Positions 1-8,432 are shown, counted from the stretch's first letter. The stretch: DNA of 64,000 bases from UBA8752 sp040261275 (GCA_040261275.1 JBDQOI010000006.1:1-64000); one strand, 5' to 3'. Notes: a model not told the origin generated them from the sequence alone. Translations and numbers: made by a program.

Positions 1-111
1 GATCTGCCGCGCGGCGGTCAGCCAGGCGCGCGCCATCGCCCCGCACCCGACCAGAACCGGCGGTGGTCATGCCGGACCTACCTTCCTCGGCGGTTCTGGG
101 CAACATGGTGT
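1..111. other. GC-rich left edge, no gene recognised
   Basis: Bases 1-120 contain 86 G+C (about 72%), whereas 241-360 contain 52 of 120 (about 43%). Short open frames exist on both strands, but I recognise no protein in them. Together with the mismatched tRNA acceptor stem that begins here, the stretch may come from another genome joined to this contig inside a conserved tRNA sequence. Confidence 0.4.
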
Positions 112-189
112 TGGTGGGCCCTACTGGATTCGAACCAGTGACCTCTCGCGTGTGAGGCGAACGCTCTGAACCAACTGAGCTAATTGCCC
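112..189 (-). tRNA. tRNA-Val (CAC), 3' acceptor side does not match
   Basis: Read on the minus strand this folds as a tRNA. The D arm is GCTC/GAGC, the anticodon stem TTCGC/GCGAG encloses loop CTCACAC (anticodon CAC, valine), the T arm is ACTGG/CCAGT, and discriminator A is followed by an encoded CCA. The 5' acceptor strand is GGGCAAT but the 3' strand is AGGGCCC, so pairs 5-68 and 6-67 are A/G mismatches. An intact partner would end ATTGCCC. The other two tRNAs in the window pair well and encode no CCA. A hybrid of two tRNA genes at an assembly join is the simplest reading; a degenerate gene is the alternative. Confidence 0.75.
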
Positions 190-202
190 GAAAACGGGTG
201 GA

Positions 203-210
203 CGAAGATA
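203..210 (-). promoter_or_regulatory. -7-like box of tRNA-Val
   Basis: TATCTTCG on the minus strand, 13 nt before the tRNA 5' end. It matches the TAnnTT[T/C]G pattern seen before many genes here and resembles the Bacteroidota primary-sigma -7 element TAnnTTTG. Confidence 0.45.
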
Positions 211-331
211 CGCGAACTCTTCATTATCCCCTGTGCTGAAGTGGCGGTTCTTCTTCCAAACTAGGCGTGTCACTTACACCTCCTTGTATTCGTTTTGGTC
301 GTGTTTTAGTGGTAATTTGTCTATTTATTTG

Positions 332-339
332 TATCTTTG
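332..339 (+). promoter_or_regulatory. -7-like box upstream of the small EF-hand gene
   Basis: TATCTTTG is an exact match to the Bacteroidota -7 consensus TAnnTTTG, in an AT-rich stretch 77 nt before the start codon at 417. No clean -33 TTTG lies at the usual 19-21 nt spacing. Confidence 0.45.
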
Positions 340-416
340 GGCAAGCAATAGAGGCGGCGATTTTTTGAGGCTCTCAATGGGCAGCAACGAAATGAAACTT
401 CTGAAAAAAGGAAAAC

Positions 417-554
417 ATGACCCTGAGCGATCTACTCGAACTCTTAGCCAACTTCATGCAGCCCGTAACGAAGGCCAACGCCATGTACGACTTGAATGGG
501 GACGGCATGATCACGACGTCCGACCTCATTCTCTTATTGAGTCAGTTGCTCTGA
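417..554 (+). CDS. 45-residue free-standing EF-hand/dockerin-like peptide
   Basis: The frame runs ATG to TGA and is closed upstream by an in-frame TGA at 402-404, so it is self-contained. A purine-rich AAGGAAAA lies just before the ATG and a TATCTTTG box lies 77 nt upstream. The C-terminal half carries a canonical calcium loop, DLNGDGMITTSD, with ligand positions D25, N27, D29 and D36 plus G30 and I32. The hydrophobic helix ILLLSQLL follows. The N-terminal half (SDLLELLANF) resembles the exit helix of a first, loop-less EF hand, so the whole looks like one dockerin-type unit. Bacteroidota proteins often carry such units near their C-termini; a gene encoding only this unit is unusual. It has no signal peptide. 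It could be the remnant of a longer gene. Function unknown. Confidence 0.55.
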   Translation: MTLSDLLELLANFMQPVTKANAMYDLNGDGMITTSDLILLLSQLL

Positions 555-566
555 CTACACCCTTTG

Positions 567-640
567 TGCGCCCTGCAGGACTTGAACCCGCGACCCAGGG
601 ATTATGAGTCCCCTGCTCTAACCAACTGAGCTAAGAGCGC
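567..640 (-). tRNA. tRNA with CAT anticodon (Ile2- or Met-type)
   Basis: Minus-strand cloverleaf with acceptor GCGCTCT/AGGGCGC (one G-U pair), discriminator A and no encoded CCA. The anticodon stem GGGGA/TCCCT encloses loop CTCATAA, anticodon CAT. The anticodon and T arms resemble E. coli ileX, so this may be the tRNA-Ile whose C34 is modified to lysidine. An elongator Met identity cannot be excluded by eye. Confidence 0.9.
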
Positions 641-664
641 ATGGCACGCCTTTGCGTGAGGTGG

Positions 665-672
665 CGAAAATA
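665..672 (-). promoter_or_regulatory. -7-like box of the CAT tRNA
   Basis: TATTTTCG on the minus strand, 24 nt before the tRNA 5' end. Matches TAnnTT[T/C]G. Confidence 0.4.
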
Positions 673-687
673 CGCATTGCCCGCACC

Positions 688-2991
688 TCAACTGACCGTT
701 CCCAACCAGTCAAACTCCAACTCCCTGCGCTGCACGTCGGCGCGAACCACTTGGATCCGCACTTCCTGCCCCATGCCAATGACCTGTCCCGTATGCAGGC
801 CCACCAAGCATTGTCGCTCGGAGTCTACGGAAAAACGATCCGTAGAGATGCCCTTGATGTCAACGTAGCCCTCGCACTTATTCTCCTTCAATTCTATGTA
901 GACCGCCTTGGAGGAGATCCCGTTCACCACACCCGTGAATTCGGCCCCGAGCTTGGCGCCCATGAACTCCACCTGCTTGTACTTGATGCTGGCCCGTTCG
1001 GCCTCTGCTGCCCGCTTCTCGCGCTCGCTGCTGTGGGCGCAGGGTCCGTCTAGGGTCGAGGTATCGATGCTGCCACCCCCGTCGAGGTAGTGCTGAAGGC
1101 TGCGGTGGACCAACATATCCGGGTAGCGGCGGATGGGCGAGGTGAAGTGGGTGTAGTGCTCGAATGCCAAGCCGTAGTGGCCAATGTTGTCGGTGGCGTA
1201 TTCCGCCTTGGCCATGGAACGGATGGCCATTTGCTTGATGATGGGCTCCTCGGGTTTGCCTGATGCCATCTTGATCAGCTGGCTGATGGCGCGGTGGGCC
1301 TGGCCCGGTTCAGTCTCGGCCATCTTGTAGCCGAATTGGGCGACGAATTGGCGAAGCGATTTCAGCTTGGTCGGATCTGGCGAGTCGTGGATGCGGTACA
1401 CGCCTCCGGGGGGGCGATTGCCCTTGCAACCGGCGATCCACTTTGCCACGCGAACGTTGGCCAGCAGCATGTAGTCCTCGATGAGGCGGTTGGCGTCCAG
1501 CATCCGCTTGATCATCACCTCCACAGGCTTGCCCGTATCGTCGAGTCGGAAACGCACTTCCTCAGTATCGAAATCGATGGCCCCCGCCTTGAAACGTCGC
1601 CCGCGCATCTTCCGGGCAAGTCGGTCCAGCCTCCGGACCTCATCGGCCAAGTCGCCCTTCCCGGTTTCCAGCCGCTCCTGTGCTTCCGCATAAGTGAACC
1701 GGCGGTCCGAGTGGATCACCGTTCGGCCGAACCACTCTTTGACCACGATGCCTTCCTTGTCGAGCTCAAAGACCGCGCTAAAGGCGAAGCGGTCCTCATT
1801 GGGGCGCAGCGAACACAGGTTGTTGGACAGCACCTCGGGCAACATGGGAATGGTCCGGTCCACGAGGTAAACGCTGGTGGCCCGTTCCACCGCCTCCTCC
1901 TCGATGAGGCCGCCGGGCCTTACGTAATGCGTCACATCCGCGATGTGGACACCCACCTCCAGGTTGCCGTTTTCCAGGTCGCGTACGCTCAGTGCGTCGT
2001 CAAAGTCCTTGGCGTCCTCGGGGTCGATGGTGAAGGTGGTCACCTTACGAAAGTCGCGCCGCTTCTTGATTTCCGCCGCAGGCAATCCGGTGGGGATCTT
2101 CGCTGCTTCGGCTTCCACCTCTTCAGGGAAATGATACGGCAATCCAAACTCGAGCAGGATGGCATGCATCTCCGCTTCGTGGACACCGGGGGCGCCCAAC
2201 ACTTCCACGACCTCCGCGATGGGCGGGTCGTCGGGAGAAGCCCAATCCTGCAGACGAACCGCCACCTTGACGTCGGTCGGTGCGTCGTGGAGGAACCTTG
2301 CGGGGATCAGGAAGTCGCGGTGGAGCCGCTTGTCCGTGGGAATGCCAAAAGCATAGTCCTTGACGGGCTCGAGCATGACCACGTACAGCTCCCGCGCGCG
2401 CTTGACCACCTCCGCAACGTAAGGGACCTCCTTGCGTCCCCTCCGCATCCAACCGATTTCCACAGTGTCACCCCAGAAAGCGGTTCCCGTGTGGCCCTTG
2501 GGAATCATGATGTCCTCGGACTCGCCGGGTATGCGGACGTAGCCCTTACCGTAGGCTGAAATCTGAATGGTCCCTTGCAGCGCCTTGTCGGACTTTCCCG
2601 CTGAACTGCCGCGTCCGCCGCGGTCCTTTCCACCGCCGGAATTGCGCCCGGAAGAAGCGCTCTCAGGCAACATGAACCGGCCCCGCCCCACTTCCGTCAG
2701 TTTGCGCTTGCTGGCCTGCTCACGCATCAGCACGTGCAGCATTTCCTGAATGTCCCGGTCCGCGATGCCCATGGTGCTCGCCACCTGACGCGCATTCATC
2801 GGGCGGCCCGGAAGCTTTCGGAAAACCTCCATCACATCGGCCAGATATCGGCTCGCGCCGCTGAGCCGCTGGCCCCCTCTCATGGGGCCTGAATCGGAAC
2901 GGGATGGTCCCCGCCGCGACGGTCCTCCGGACTTCTTGCCCGGCTTGTGCTTTCCCTCTTTCTTCCCCTCTGCTTTTCGCTTGCCCGCCAT
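688..2991 (-). CDS. rnr: Ribonuclease R
   Basis: A 767-residue 3'-5' exoribonuclease of the RNase II/R family, which degrades structured RNA and takes part in mRNA and rRNA turnover. Order of domains: a Lys/Gly-rich basic tail (1-45), a winged-helix region (about 45-108), OB cold-shock domains (about 135-265), the RNB catalytic domain with DPEDAKDFDDAL at about 323-334 supplying the metal-binding aspartates, the later HFTSPIRRYPD motif, and a C-terminal S1 domain. The start MAGKRK is chosen because the basic tail is typical and the 131 upstream open codons overlap the divergent methyltransferase. The gene diverges from that methyltransferase across 98 nt. Confidence 0.95.
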   Translation of the reverse strand: MAGKRKAEGKKEGKHKPGKKSGGPSRRGPSRSDSGPMRGGQRLSGASRYLADVMEVFRKLPGRPMNARQVASTMGIADRDIQEMLHVLMREQASKRKLTEVGRGRFMLPESASSGRNSGGGKDRGGRGSSAGKSDKALQGTIQISAYGKGYVRIPGESEDIMIPKGHTGTAFWGDTVEIGWMRRGRKEVPYVAEVVKRARELYVVMLEPVKDYAFGIPTDKRLHRDFLIPARFLHDAPTDVKVAVRLQDWASPDDPPIAEVVEVLGAPGVHEAEMHAILLEFGLPYHFPEEVEAEAAKIPTGLPAAEIKKRRDFRKVTTFTIDPEDAKDFDDALSVRDLENGNLEVGVHIADVTHYVRPGGLIEEEAVERATSVYLVDRTIPMLPEVLSNNLCSLRPNEDRFAFSAVFELDKEGIVVKEWFGRTVIHSDRRFTYAEAQERLETGKGDLADEVRRLDRLARKMRGRRFKAGAIDFDTEEVRFRLDDTGKPVEVMIKRMLDANRLIEDYMLLANVRVAKWIAGCKGNRPPGGVYRIHDSPDPTKLKSLRQFVAQFGYKMAETEPGQAHRAISQLIKMASGKPEEPIIKQMAIRSMAKAEYATDNIGHYGLAFEHYTHFTSPIRRYPDMLVHRSLQHYLDGGGSIDTSTLDGPCAHSSEREKRAAEAERASIKYKQVEFMGAKLGAEFTGVVNGISSKAVYIELKENKCEGYVDIKGISTDRFSVDSERQCLVGLHTGQVIGMGQEVRIQVVRADVQRRELEFDWLGTVS

Positions 2992-3089
2992 GTACGTCGT
3001 TCGATTTCCCGCAAGGTCGGACCGTTGCACAGCGATTCGACCGTCAAATCCAAACATTGTCCCCCTCCTGTTGCGAACTTCGCGTGCCC

Positions 3090-3989
3090 ATGGCCCACAA
3101 CTCAAACTCCACCTCCGAGGATACCCGGTCACTGCACCGCTGGTTTCCGACGCGGTGGCGCGACCACGAGTTGCTGGACAGCGGCAACGGCAAGCGGCTC
3201 GAACGCTTTGGCGACCTGGTCCTGATCCGCCCGGAACCCCATGCCATCTGGGCGCCCGGCATGGCCGAGGCGGAATGGCGCCGCATGGCCGCCGCCGAAT
3301 TCGCACCGACGGGGCGCACCAAAGGACATTGGATGCCTTTGCAGAGTGTGCCGGACAATTGGGAAATCCAATACCCATTGGCATCGGGGGCTTCCCTGCA
3401 TTTCTCCTTGGAAATGACGCGGTTCAAGCACGTCGGCATCTTCCCGGAGCAGGGGGCCAACTGGGACTGGATTGCCGACCGCATGGGGGCGGGAAAGCGC
3501 ATGCTCAACCTCTTTGCCTACACAGGCGGGGCCTCTTTGGCCGCCAGGGCTGCCGGTGCTGAGGTCACCCATGTGGACGCCATCAAACAGGTGGTGACCT
3601 GGACCCGGATGAACATGGAGTTGTCCGGTTTGGAAGGCATTCGGTGGTGTGTAGAGGACGCCTTGAAGTTTACCGAGAGGGAGGCCCGACGGGGCAACAC
3701 CTATGACCTGATGGTCATGGATCCGCCCTCTTGGGGCCTGGGGCCGAAAGGAGAGAAATGGAAGCTGGAGGACCAGGTCGGCCGGCTGATCGAAGCCGCC
3801 GCAAGCATCGTCGCGCCAGGGGGAGCTGTGGTCATGAACACCTACTCGGGATTGAGCCCTTCCACCTTGGAAAACCTGTGGCGGTCCGCCCTGCCGGATG
3901 CCGCAATGGAAGCGGGTGAATTGTGCCTGCGAAGTGGCACCGGGCAAATCCTGCCCACCGGTTCGCTGGTGCGTGCGGTCCGGCCCTGA
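3090..3989 (+). CDS. Class I SAM-dependent methyltransferase, RlmI/COG1092-like
   Basis: A 299-residue Rossmann methyltransferase. Motif I is LNLFAYTGGASL at 139-150, the acidic ribose-binding residue follows in THVDAIKQ, and motif IV is DPPSWG at 211-216. The family contains 23S rRNA cytosine-C5 methyltransferases, but the short length and absence of a clear N-terminal PUA domain differ from RlmI, so the substrate is unproven. An upstream open stretch overlaps rnr and is rejected as coding; GAACTTCG lies just before the chosen ATG. Divergent from rnr; pepP begins 20 nt downstream. Confidence 0.8.
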   Translation: MAHNSNSTSEDTRSLHRWFPTRWRDHELLDSGNGKRLERFGDLVLIRPEPHAIWAPGMAEAEWRRMAAAEFAPTGRTKGHWMPLQSVPDNWEIQYPLASGASLHFSLEMTRFKHVGIFPEQGANWDWIADRMGAGKRMLNLFAYTGGASLAARAAGAEVTHVDAIKQVVTWTRMNMELSGLEGIRWCVEDALKFTEREARRGNTYDLMVMDPPSWGLGPKGEKWKLEDQVGRLIEAAASIVAPGGAVVMNTYSGLSPSTLENLWRSALPDAAMEAGELCLRSGTGQILPTGSLVRAVRP

Positions 3990-3996
3990 CGCTCCG

Positions 3997-4004
3997 TAAC
4001 TTCG
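3997..4004 (+). promoter_or_regulatory. -7-like box before pepP
   Basis: TAACTTCG ends only 5 nt before the pepP ATG at 4010. If it is a -7 element, the transcript would be essentially leaderless. Confidence 0.4.
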
Positions 4005-4009
4005 GGGCC

Positions 4010-5302
4010 ATGTTGCGATATACCCCCCTTTCTGCCGAGAACTACATCCGCAACCGCAAGGCCTTTGCCGATGCCTTGGGTCCGGGCGCCATGGCTCTGT
4101 TCAGCTCGAACGACATCTATCCTACCGGTGCGGACGGCACCCTGCCTTTCCGTCAGGATTCCAACATGCTGCACCTCACGGGGGTGGACCAAGAGGAAAC
4201 GGTTCTGCTGGTGTTCCCTGACGCCCACAATCCCGCCGACCGCGAAATCCTCTTCGTCACCGAGACCAATGAAGAAATCGCCATCTGGGAAGGGGCCAAA
4301 TTGACCAAAGAACAGGGCACTCTGCAGACCGGTGTGCGCAACGTCCAGTGGCTTTCCATGATGGAACGCACCATACAGCGGCTGGTCACAGAGTGCAGTT
4401 GCTGCTACCTCCACCAGAACGAACACACGCGGGCTAAAATCGTGGTGGAAACCCGCGAGGCCCGTTTCAATACATGGTTCACCGAGACCTATCCTCACAT
4501 CCGCATTGAGCGCAGCGCTCCCATACTGCACCGCACACGCAGCGTGAAAAGTGAGGAGGAAATCGAGCGCATGCGCCACGCGTGCAGCATCACCCGCGAT
4601 GGATTCAACCGCGTGATGAAATTCTTGACGCCCGGCGTCACGGAATACGAGGTGGAGGCCGAATACCTGCACGAGTTCGTCCGAAAGGGATCCCGGGGCT
4701 TCGCCTACACGCCCATCGTGGCGAGTGGTGCCAATGCCTGTGTGCTGCACTACATCGAGAACAGTGCGGTCTGCCAAGACGGAGATGTGCTGCTCATGGA
4801 TGTGGGTGCGGAGTATGGCAACTATGCCAGCGACATGACCCGGTGTCTGCCGGTATCGGGGCGTTTCACCGACCGCCAGCGCAAGGTGTACGACGCCGTA
4901 CTCAGCGTCATGCGCGATGCGATGAAGCTTCTGCGCCCCGGGGTAAGCCTGCACGATTACCACAAGGAAGTCGGTGACCTGATGACGGCACAGCTCCTCG
5001 GGCTGGGGCTCATCGACCAGCACGACGTCGACAAGCAAAACCCTGCCTGGCCCGCCTACAAGAAGTACTTCATGCACGGCACGTCGCATTTCATCGGCCT
5101 CGACGTCCACGACGTGGGCCTTTGGCACGAACCCATCCAAGCCGGACACATCTTCACGGTGGAGCCGGGCATCTACATCCGCGAGGAGGGCCTGGGCATC
5201 CGCCTGGAGAATGACATCGTGATCCGCGAAGATGGTTTCGACGACCTGATGGGCGACATCCCCGTCGACGCCGACGCCATCGAAGACGCCATGAACAGCT
5301 GA
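4010..5302 (+). CDS. pepP: Xaa-Pro aminopeptidase (aminopeptidase P, M24B)
   Basis: A 430-residue cytoplasmic metallopeptidase that removes N-terminal residues preceding proline. The creatinase-like N-terminal domain covers about 1-175 and the pita-bread catalytic domain the rest. All five dinuclear metal ligands are visible: D264 (MDVGAEYG), D275 (SDMTRC), H360 (GTSHFIGLD), E385 (VEPGIY) and E400 (RLENDIVI). Length is normal for the family. An upstream in-frame extension into the methyltransferase gene is rejected. miaE follows after 3 nt, suggesting one transcript. Confidence 0.95.
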   Translation: MLRYTPLSAENYIRNRKAFADALGPGAMALFSSNDIYPTGADGTLPFRQDSNMLHLTGVDQEETVLLVFPDAHNPADREILFVTETNEEIAIWEGAKLTKEQGTLQTGVRNVQWLSMMERTIQRLVTECSCCYLHQNEHTRAKIVVETREARFNTWFTETYPHIRIERSAPILHRTRSVKSEEEIERMRHACSITRDGFNRVMKFLTPGVTEYEVEAEYLHEFVRKGSRGFAYTPIVASGANACVLHYIENSAVCQDGDVLLMDVGAEYGNYASDMTRCLPVSGRFTDRQRKVYDAVLSVMRDAMKLLRPGVSLHDYHKEVGDLMTAQLLGLGLIDQHDVDKQNPAWPAYKKYFMHGTSHFIGLDVHDVGLWHEPIQAGHIFTVEPGIYIREEGLGIRLENDIVIREDGFDDLMGDIPVDADAIEDAMNS

Positions 5303-5305
5303 GCC

Positions 5306-5911
5306 ATGTCGGAGGGAAGCGAAAGCGTCATGCTCGGACTCAAACTGCCCACCGACCCCCGTTGGGTCAAGCTGGTCGAATCGAACATCAGCGAGGTGCT
5401 GACGGACCACGCATGGTGCGAACAGAAAGCCGCATCCAACGCAATTTCGACCATCGTCCGCTTCCCTGAGCTGACTGACCTTGTCGAGGAGTTGACCCGC
5501 ATTTCCATGGAGGAAATGGAGCACTTCGGCATGGTGGTGGAGAAGATCAAGGAGCGCGGTTGGACGCTGGGGGCGGAACGCAAGGACCCCTACATCCATG
5601 ACTTGGCTGCCTTCATCAAGAAGGGCGGAAGCCGAGAGGAGCAATTGGTCGACAGGCTCTTGCTCGCCGCCATGATCGAAGCCCGCAGCTGCGAGCGGTT
5701 CCGCATGTTGTCGGAACGCATTGCCGACGAGGACCTCAAAACTTTCTACCACGATTTGATGGTCAGCGAGGCGCAGCACTACACGACATTCATCGGATTT
5801 GCCCGCCAATACGGGGGTCGGGTAGACGTTGACGCCCGCTGGCAGCAGTTCCTGGAGCACGAGGCCGAGGTCATACAGAACTACGGCCGCAAAGAGACCA
5901 TGCACGGCTGA
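5306..5911 (+). CDS. miaE: tRNA-(ms2io6A)-hydroxylase
   Basis: A 201-residue ferritin-like diiron monooxygenase that hydroxylates the isopentenyl side chain of ms2i6A37 in tRNAs reading U-starting codons. The four-helix iron-ligand pattern is present: HAWCEQKAA, SMEEMEHFG (ExxH), IEARSCERF and SEAQHYTTF (ExxH). Length is normal. It begins 3 nt after pepP and is probably co-transcribed with it. miaA and miaB are not in the window. Confidence 0.93.
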   Translation: MSEGSESVMLGLKLPTDPRWVKLVESNISEVLTDHAWCEQKAASNAISTIVRFPELTDLVEELTRISMEEMEHFGMVVEKIKERGWTLGAERKDPYIHDLAAFIKKGGSREEQLVDRLLLAAMIEARSCERFRMLSERIADEDLKTFYHDLMVSEAQHYTTFIGFARQYGGRVDVDARWQQFLEHEAEVIQNYGRKETMHG

Positions 5912-5986
5912 TCTGATGATGGTACAACCTTGCGATTGACCCAAACCCGAGTTCACCCCTTTCCCCCGCCGATTCCCCACCGTACC

Positions 5987-6415
5987 ATGAGCAACGCCCC
6001 AAAACCCGTCGGACTGTATCCCTTGACCCGCCGCGTCGGCGACCTGCTTTTCCTGAGCGGCGTCGGACCCCGTATTCCCGGTAGCGGGGCCCACGACGAA
6101 GGCGTACCCGGATTGAAGCAGGACCACAACGGTAACTTCACTTCCTTCGACTTTGAAGCGCAGGCGCGGGGTGTTTTGGCCAATGTCAAGGCCATCCTCG
6201 AGGCCGAGGGCGCCAAGTGGGAGGACCTGGTGGACATCACTGTGTTCCTTACGGATATGCAGCGGGATTTCGCGACGTGGAACCGCGTGTACCGCGCGCA
6301 TTTCGAAGGTGTGGATCCGGCGCGGCGCCCGTGCCGCACCACCATGGAAATCGCTGCCCTTCCCACCCCCATTGCGGTGGAACTCAAGTGTATCGCCCAC
6401 CTAGGGCAGGACTGA
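5987..6415 (+). CDS. RidA/YjgF-family deaminase, possibly 2-aminomuconate deaminase
   Basis: A 142-residue protein of the RidA fold, which forms trimers that hydrolyse reactive imines or enamines. The core motifs are GDLLFLSGVGPRIPG, the helix QARGVLANVKAILEAEG, VDITVFLTDM, RPCRTTMEI and a final VELKCIAHL. The overall layout resembles 2-aminomuconate deaminase of the kynurenine pathway as much as housekeeping RidA. A tryptophan 2,3-dioxygenase gene two positions downstream makes that role plausible, but substrate is inferred only. The start at MSNAPK avoids a Pro-rich leader that does not look like RidA. Confidence 0.8.
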   Translation: MSNAPKPVGLYPLTRRVGDLLFLSGVGPRIPGSGAHDEGVPGLKQDHNGNFTSFDFEAQARGVLANVKAILEAEGAKWEDLVDITVFLTDMQRDFATWNRVYRAHFEGVDPARRPCRTTMEIAALPTPIAVELKCIAHLGQD

Positions 6416-6453
6416 ACATATTTTCGGCACCCTATTTGCGTTGGGAATAAGTG

Positions 6454-7311
6454 ATGCTGCTCCGCCTACTCCCGTTGACCTTGGTCTTGCTGTCCATGGA
6501 ATGCCCTTCCATTCGGGGTCAGCAACCCTTGTTGGCGGGGCCGGAAAAGACCATCCCGCCGCGCATCGCTCCTGACTCGCTGGCATCCCTTCCGGTTTTC
6601 TCCCTCAGAAGCATGCACCATGAAATGCCATTTGATGGGGAGTCCCTCACCTATGATGTCAGGTACGGCTTCTTGTCGGCGGGGGAAGCGAAGCTCACCG
6701 TGGAGCCCGGGCCTGATTATGACGGGCGATCCACCTGGCGGATTGTGGGGAGCGGCCGCAGCACGGGGGCGTTCGATTGGGTTTTCCGGGTGCGCGACCA
6801 CTACGAAAGTCATTTGGACCGCGAGGGGCTGTTTCCCCACCGGTTCATTCGACGCGTCCGCGAGGGCGGCTACCGATTGGAGCGGGACATCGATTTCCAA
6901 CCTGACCGACGCACCGCCACCGTGCGGGAGAAGGGGCAAATCGAACACCGGCTTCTTCCCGCATATTGCCAGGATCTGGTCTCCTCATTTTACTATGCCC
7001 GGAGCCTGGCACTGGACCAGATGATGCCCGGTGAGGTGCTCGAGGTGCCCACCTTGGTCGATGGGGAAATCCACCCCGTGCGCGCCCGCATGATGGGTCG
7101 GGAAACCGTCAGCGTGCCCTCCGGCTCCTATGATTGCTGGCGCTTCACTCCGGTGGTCCAAAAAGGTCGAATCTGGAAGGATGCCGACGACCTTTCCGTG
7201 TATGTCACCACCGATCACCGAAGGATACCGGTGTTGGTCAAATCGGACCTGGTGGTGGGGTCCATTCGGCTGGAACTGGTGCAGGATGGGGGCATACTTG
7301 TCCGCAACTGA
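6454..7311 (+). CDS. Exported DUF3108-domain protein
   Basis: A 285-residue protein with an N-terminal signal sequence (MLLRLLPLTLVLLSME) followed by a DUF3108 beta-rich domain covering most of the chain. Recognisable blocks are ESLTYDVRYGFLSAGEAKL, a central HRFIRRVREGGY, and the terminal VTTDHRRIPVLVKSDLVVG. The family is periplasmic or envelope-associated and of unknown function. ATG at 6454 is preferred over the preceding GTG. It lies between the RidA and dioxygenase genes with 36-38 nt gaps, so co-transcription is likely. Confidence 0.8.
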   Translation: MLLRLLPLTLVLLSMECPSIRGQQPLLAGPEKTIPPRIAPDSLASLPVFSLRSMHHEMPFDGESLTYDVRYGFLSAGEAKLTVEPGPDYDGRSTWRIVGSGRSTGAFDWVFRVRDHYESHLDREGLFPHRFIRRVREGGYRLERDIDFQPDRRTATVREKGQIEHRLLPAYCQDLVSSFYYARSLALDQMMPGEVLEVPTLVDGEIHPVRARMMGRETVSVPSGSYDCWRFTPVVQKGRIWKDADDLSVYVTTDHRRIPVLVKSDLVVGSIRLELVQDGGILVRN

Positions 7312-7347
7312 CGCCACCCGGTGCGCCTGCGCCGTACCTTGCGCTCC

Positions 7348-8319
7348 ATGGCCGAAGCCAACTCCTTTGAACCGGGCGTGCTAGAACGCCTGGGTAAGCT
7401 GCGGGACAAATATGCCGCCATGGGGCAGGACCTCAACTCCTATCTCGACGGCCTCCTCCATGCCGACTTTCCCACCTATTGGGACTACATCCATCTGGAC
7501 ACCTTGTTGAGCCTCCAGAACCCGGTCACGCCCTTCCCTGATGAGGAGATTTTCATTTCCTACCATCAGATTACCGAGCTGTACTTCAAGCTCTCCCTGC
7601 ATGAGCTCAAGCAAATCCACAGCGATACGGAGATGTCGGGTGGTGAACTCTTGGAGAAAGTCACCCGGATCAATCGCTACTTCGAAAATCTGGTGTCCAG
7701 CTTCGACATTATGGTCGATGGCTTGGATCGCAAGCAGTTCTTGCAGTTCAGGATGTCACTGCTTCCTTCGAGTGGGTTCCAGAGTGTCCAATACCGCCTG
7801 ATTGAACTGGGGTGTACCTCCATGGACCGGCTGGTCCATCGCGAAATGAGAGGGCGCTATTCGGCATACGGCTTTGACGACATTGACGACATGTTCGATG
7901 TCCTCTACTGGCGGCGCGGCGCTACGGAACTGGCCACGGGAAAGTCCACTTTGACCTTGAAGCAATTCGAAGCCCAATACCGGGAGCGCATTGTAGGGTT
8001 TTCGGAAGAGCGGTACTACACCAACCTTCGCCGCAAATGGCTCGGACTGGAGGAGGGGAGCCGCACGGATGCTTTGCGCGATGCCCTGAGGACTTTGGAC
8101 GAACTGGTCAACGTGCATTGGCCCCTTTCCCATTACCGGAGTGCCGTTCGGCATCTCCAGAAGGACCCCGTGGACATCGCCGCCACAGGGGGAACCAATT
8201 GGCAGCAATACTTGCCCCCGCGATTCCAGACCCTCATTTTCTTCCCGGAGTTGTGGAGTGAGTCCGAGCAAGCCGAATGGGGAAAATCCTGGGTCATGCG
8301 CCAATTCAGCCACAAATAA
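7348..8319 (+). CDS. Tryptophan 2,3-dioxygenase family protein
   Basis: A 323-residue haem dioxygenase expected to convert L-tryptophan to N-formylkynurenine. Family signatures are TYWDYIHLDTLLSLQNP, SYHQITELYFKL with H73 where the substrate-contacting histidine sits, GFQSVQYR at 143-150, and the late SHYRSAVRHLQK followed by ATGGTNWQQYLPPR, which holds the likely haem-ligand histidine and the TGG loop. The GTG nine codons upstream is less likely than ATG 7348 because TACCTTGC lies just before that ATG. kynA/tdo naming is withheld because Bacteroidota members diverge from characterised enzymes. Confidence 0.87.
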   Translation: MAEANSFEPGVLERLGKLRDKYAAMGQDLNSYLDGLLHADFPTYWDYIHLDTLLSLQNPVTPFPDEEIFISYHQITELYFKLSLHELKQIHSDTEMSGGELLEKVTRINRYFENLVSSFDIMVDGLDRKQFLQFRMSLLPSSGFQSVQYRLIELGCTSMDRLVHREMRGRYSAYGFDDIDDMFDVLYWRRGATELATGKSTLTLKQFEAQYRERIVGFSEERYYTNLRRKWLGLEEGSRTDALRDALRTLDELVNVHWPLSHYRSAVRHLQKDPVDIAATGGTNWQQYLPPRFQTLIFFPELWSESEQAEWGKSWVMRQFSHK

Positions 8320-8432
8320 CCCACGGCCAATCAGGACGTTGAGTTCCGTTAAAACCAAGGCGTATCAAAACTTTTCCGTGCCCGCCTCGTTCAAGGAAGG
8401 CGTGGGATGAACTTCATCCTGCATTTGACAGC

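Noticed and set aside
2992..3384. N-terminal extension of rnr to 898 residues
   Set aside because: The added 131 codons overlap the divergent methyltransferase and do not resemble RNase R. The basic start MAGKRK fits the family.
3842..6400. 852-codon open frame on the minus strand
   Set aside because: It lies opposite pepP, miaE and the RidA gene, all with strong family motifs. Its product is His/Val-rich with no recognisable domain, typical of an antisense shadow in GC-rich DNA.
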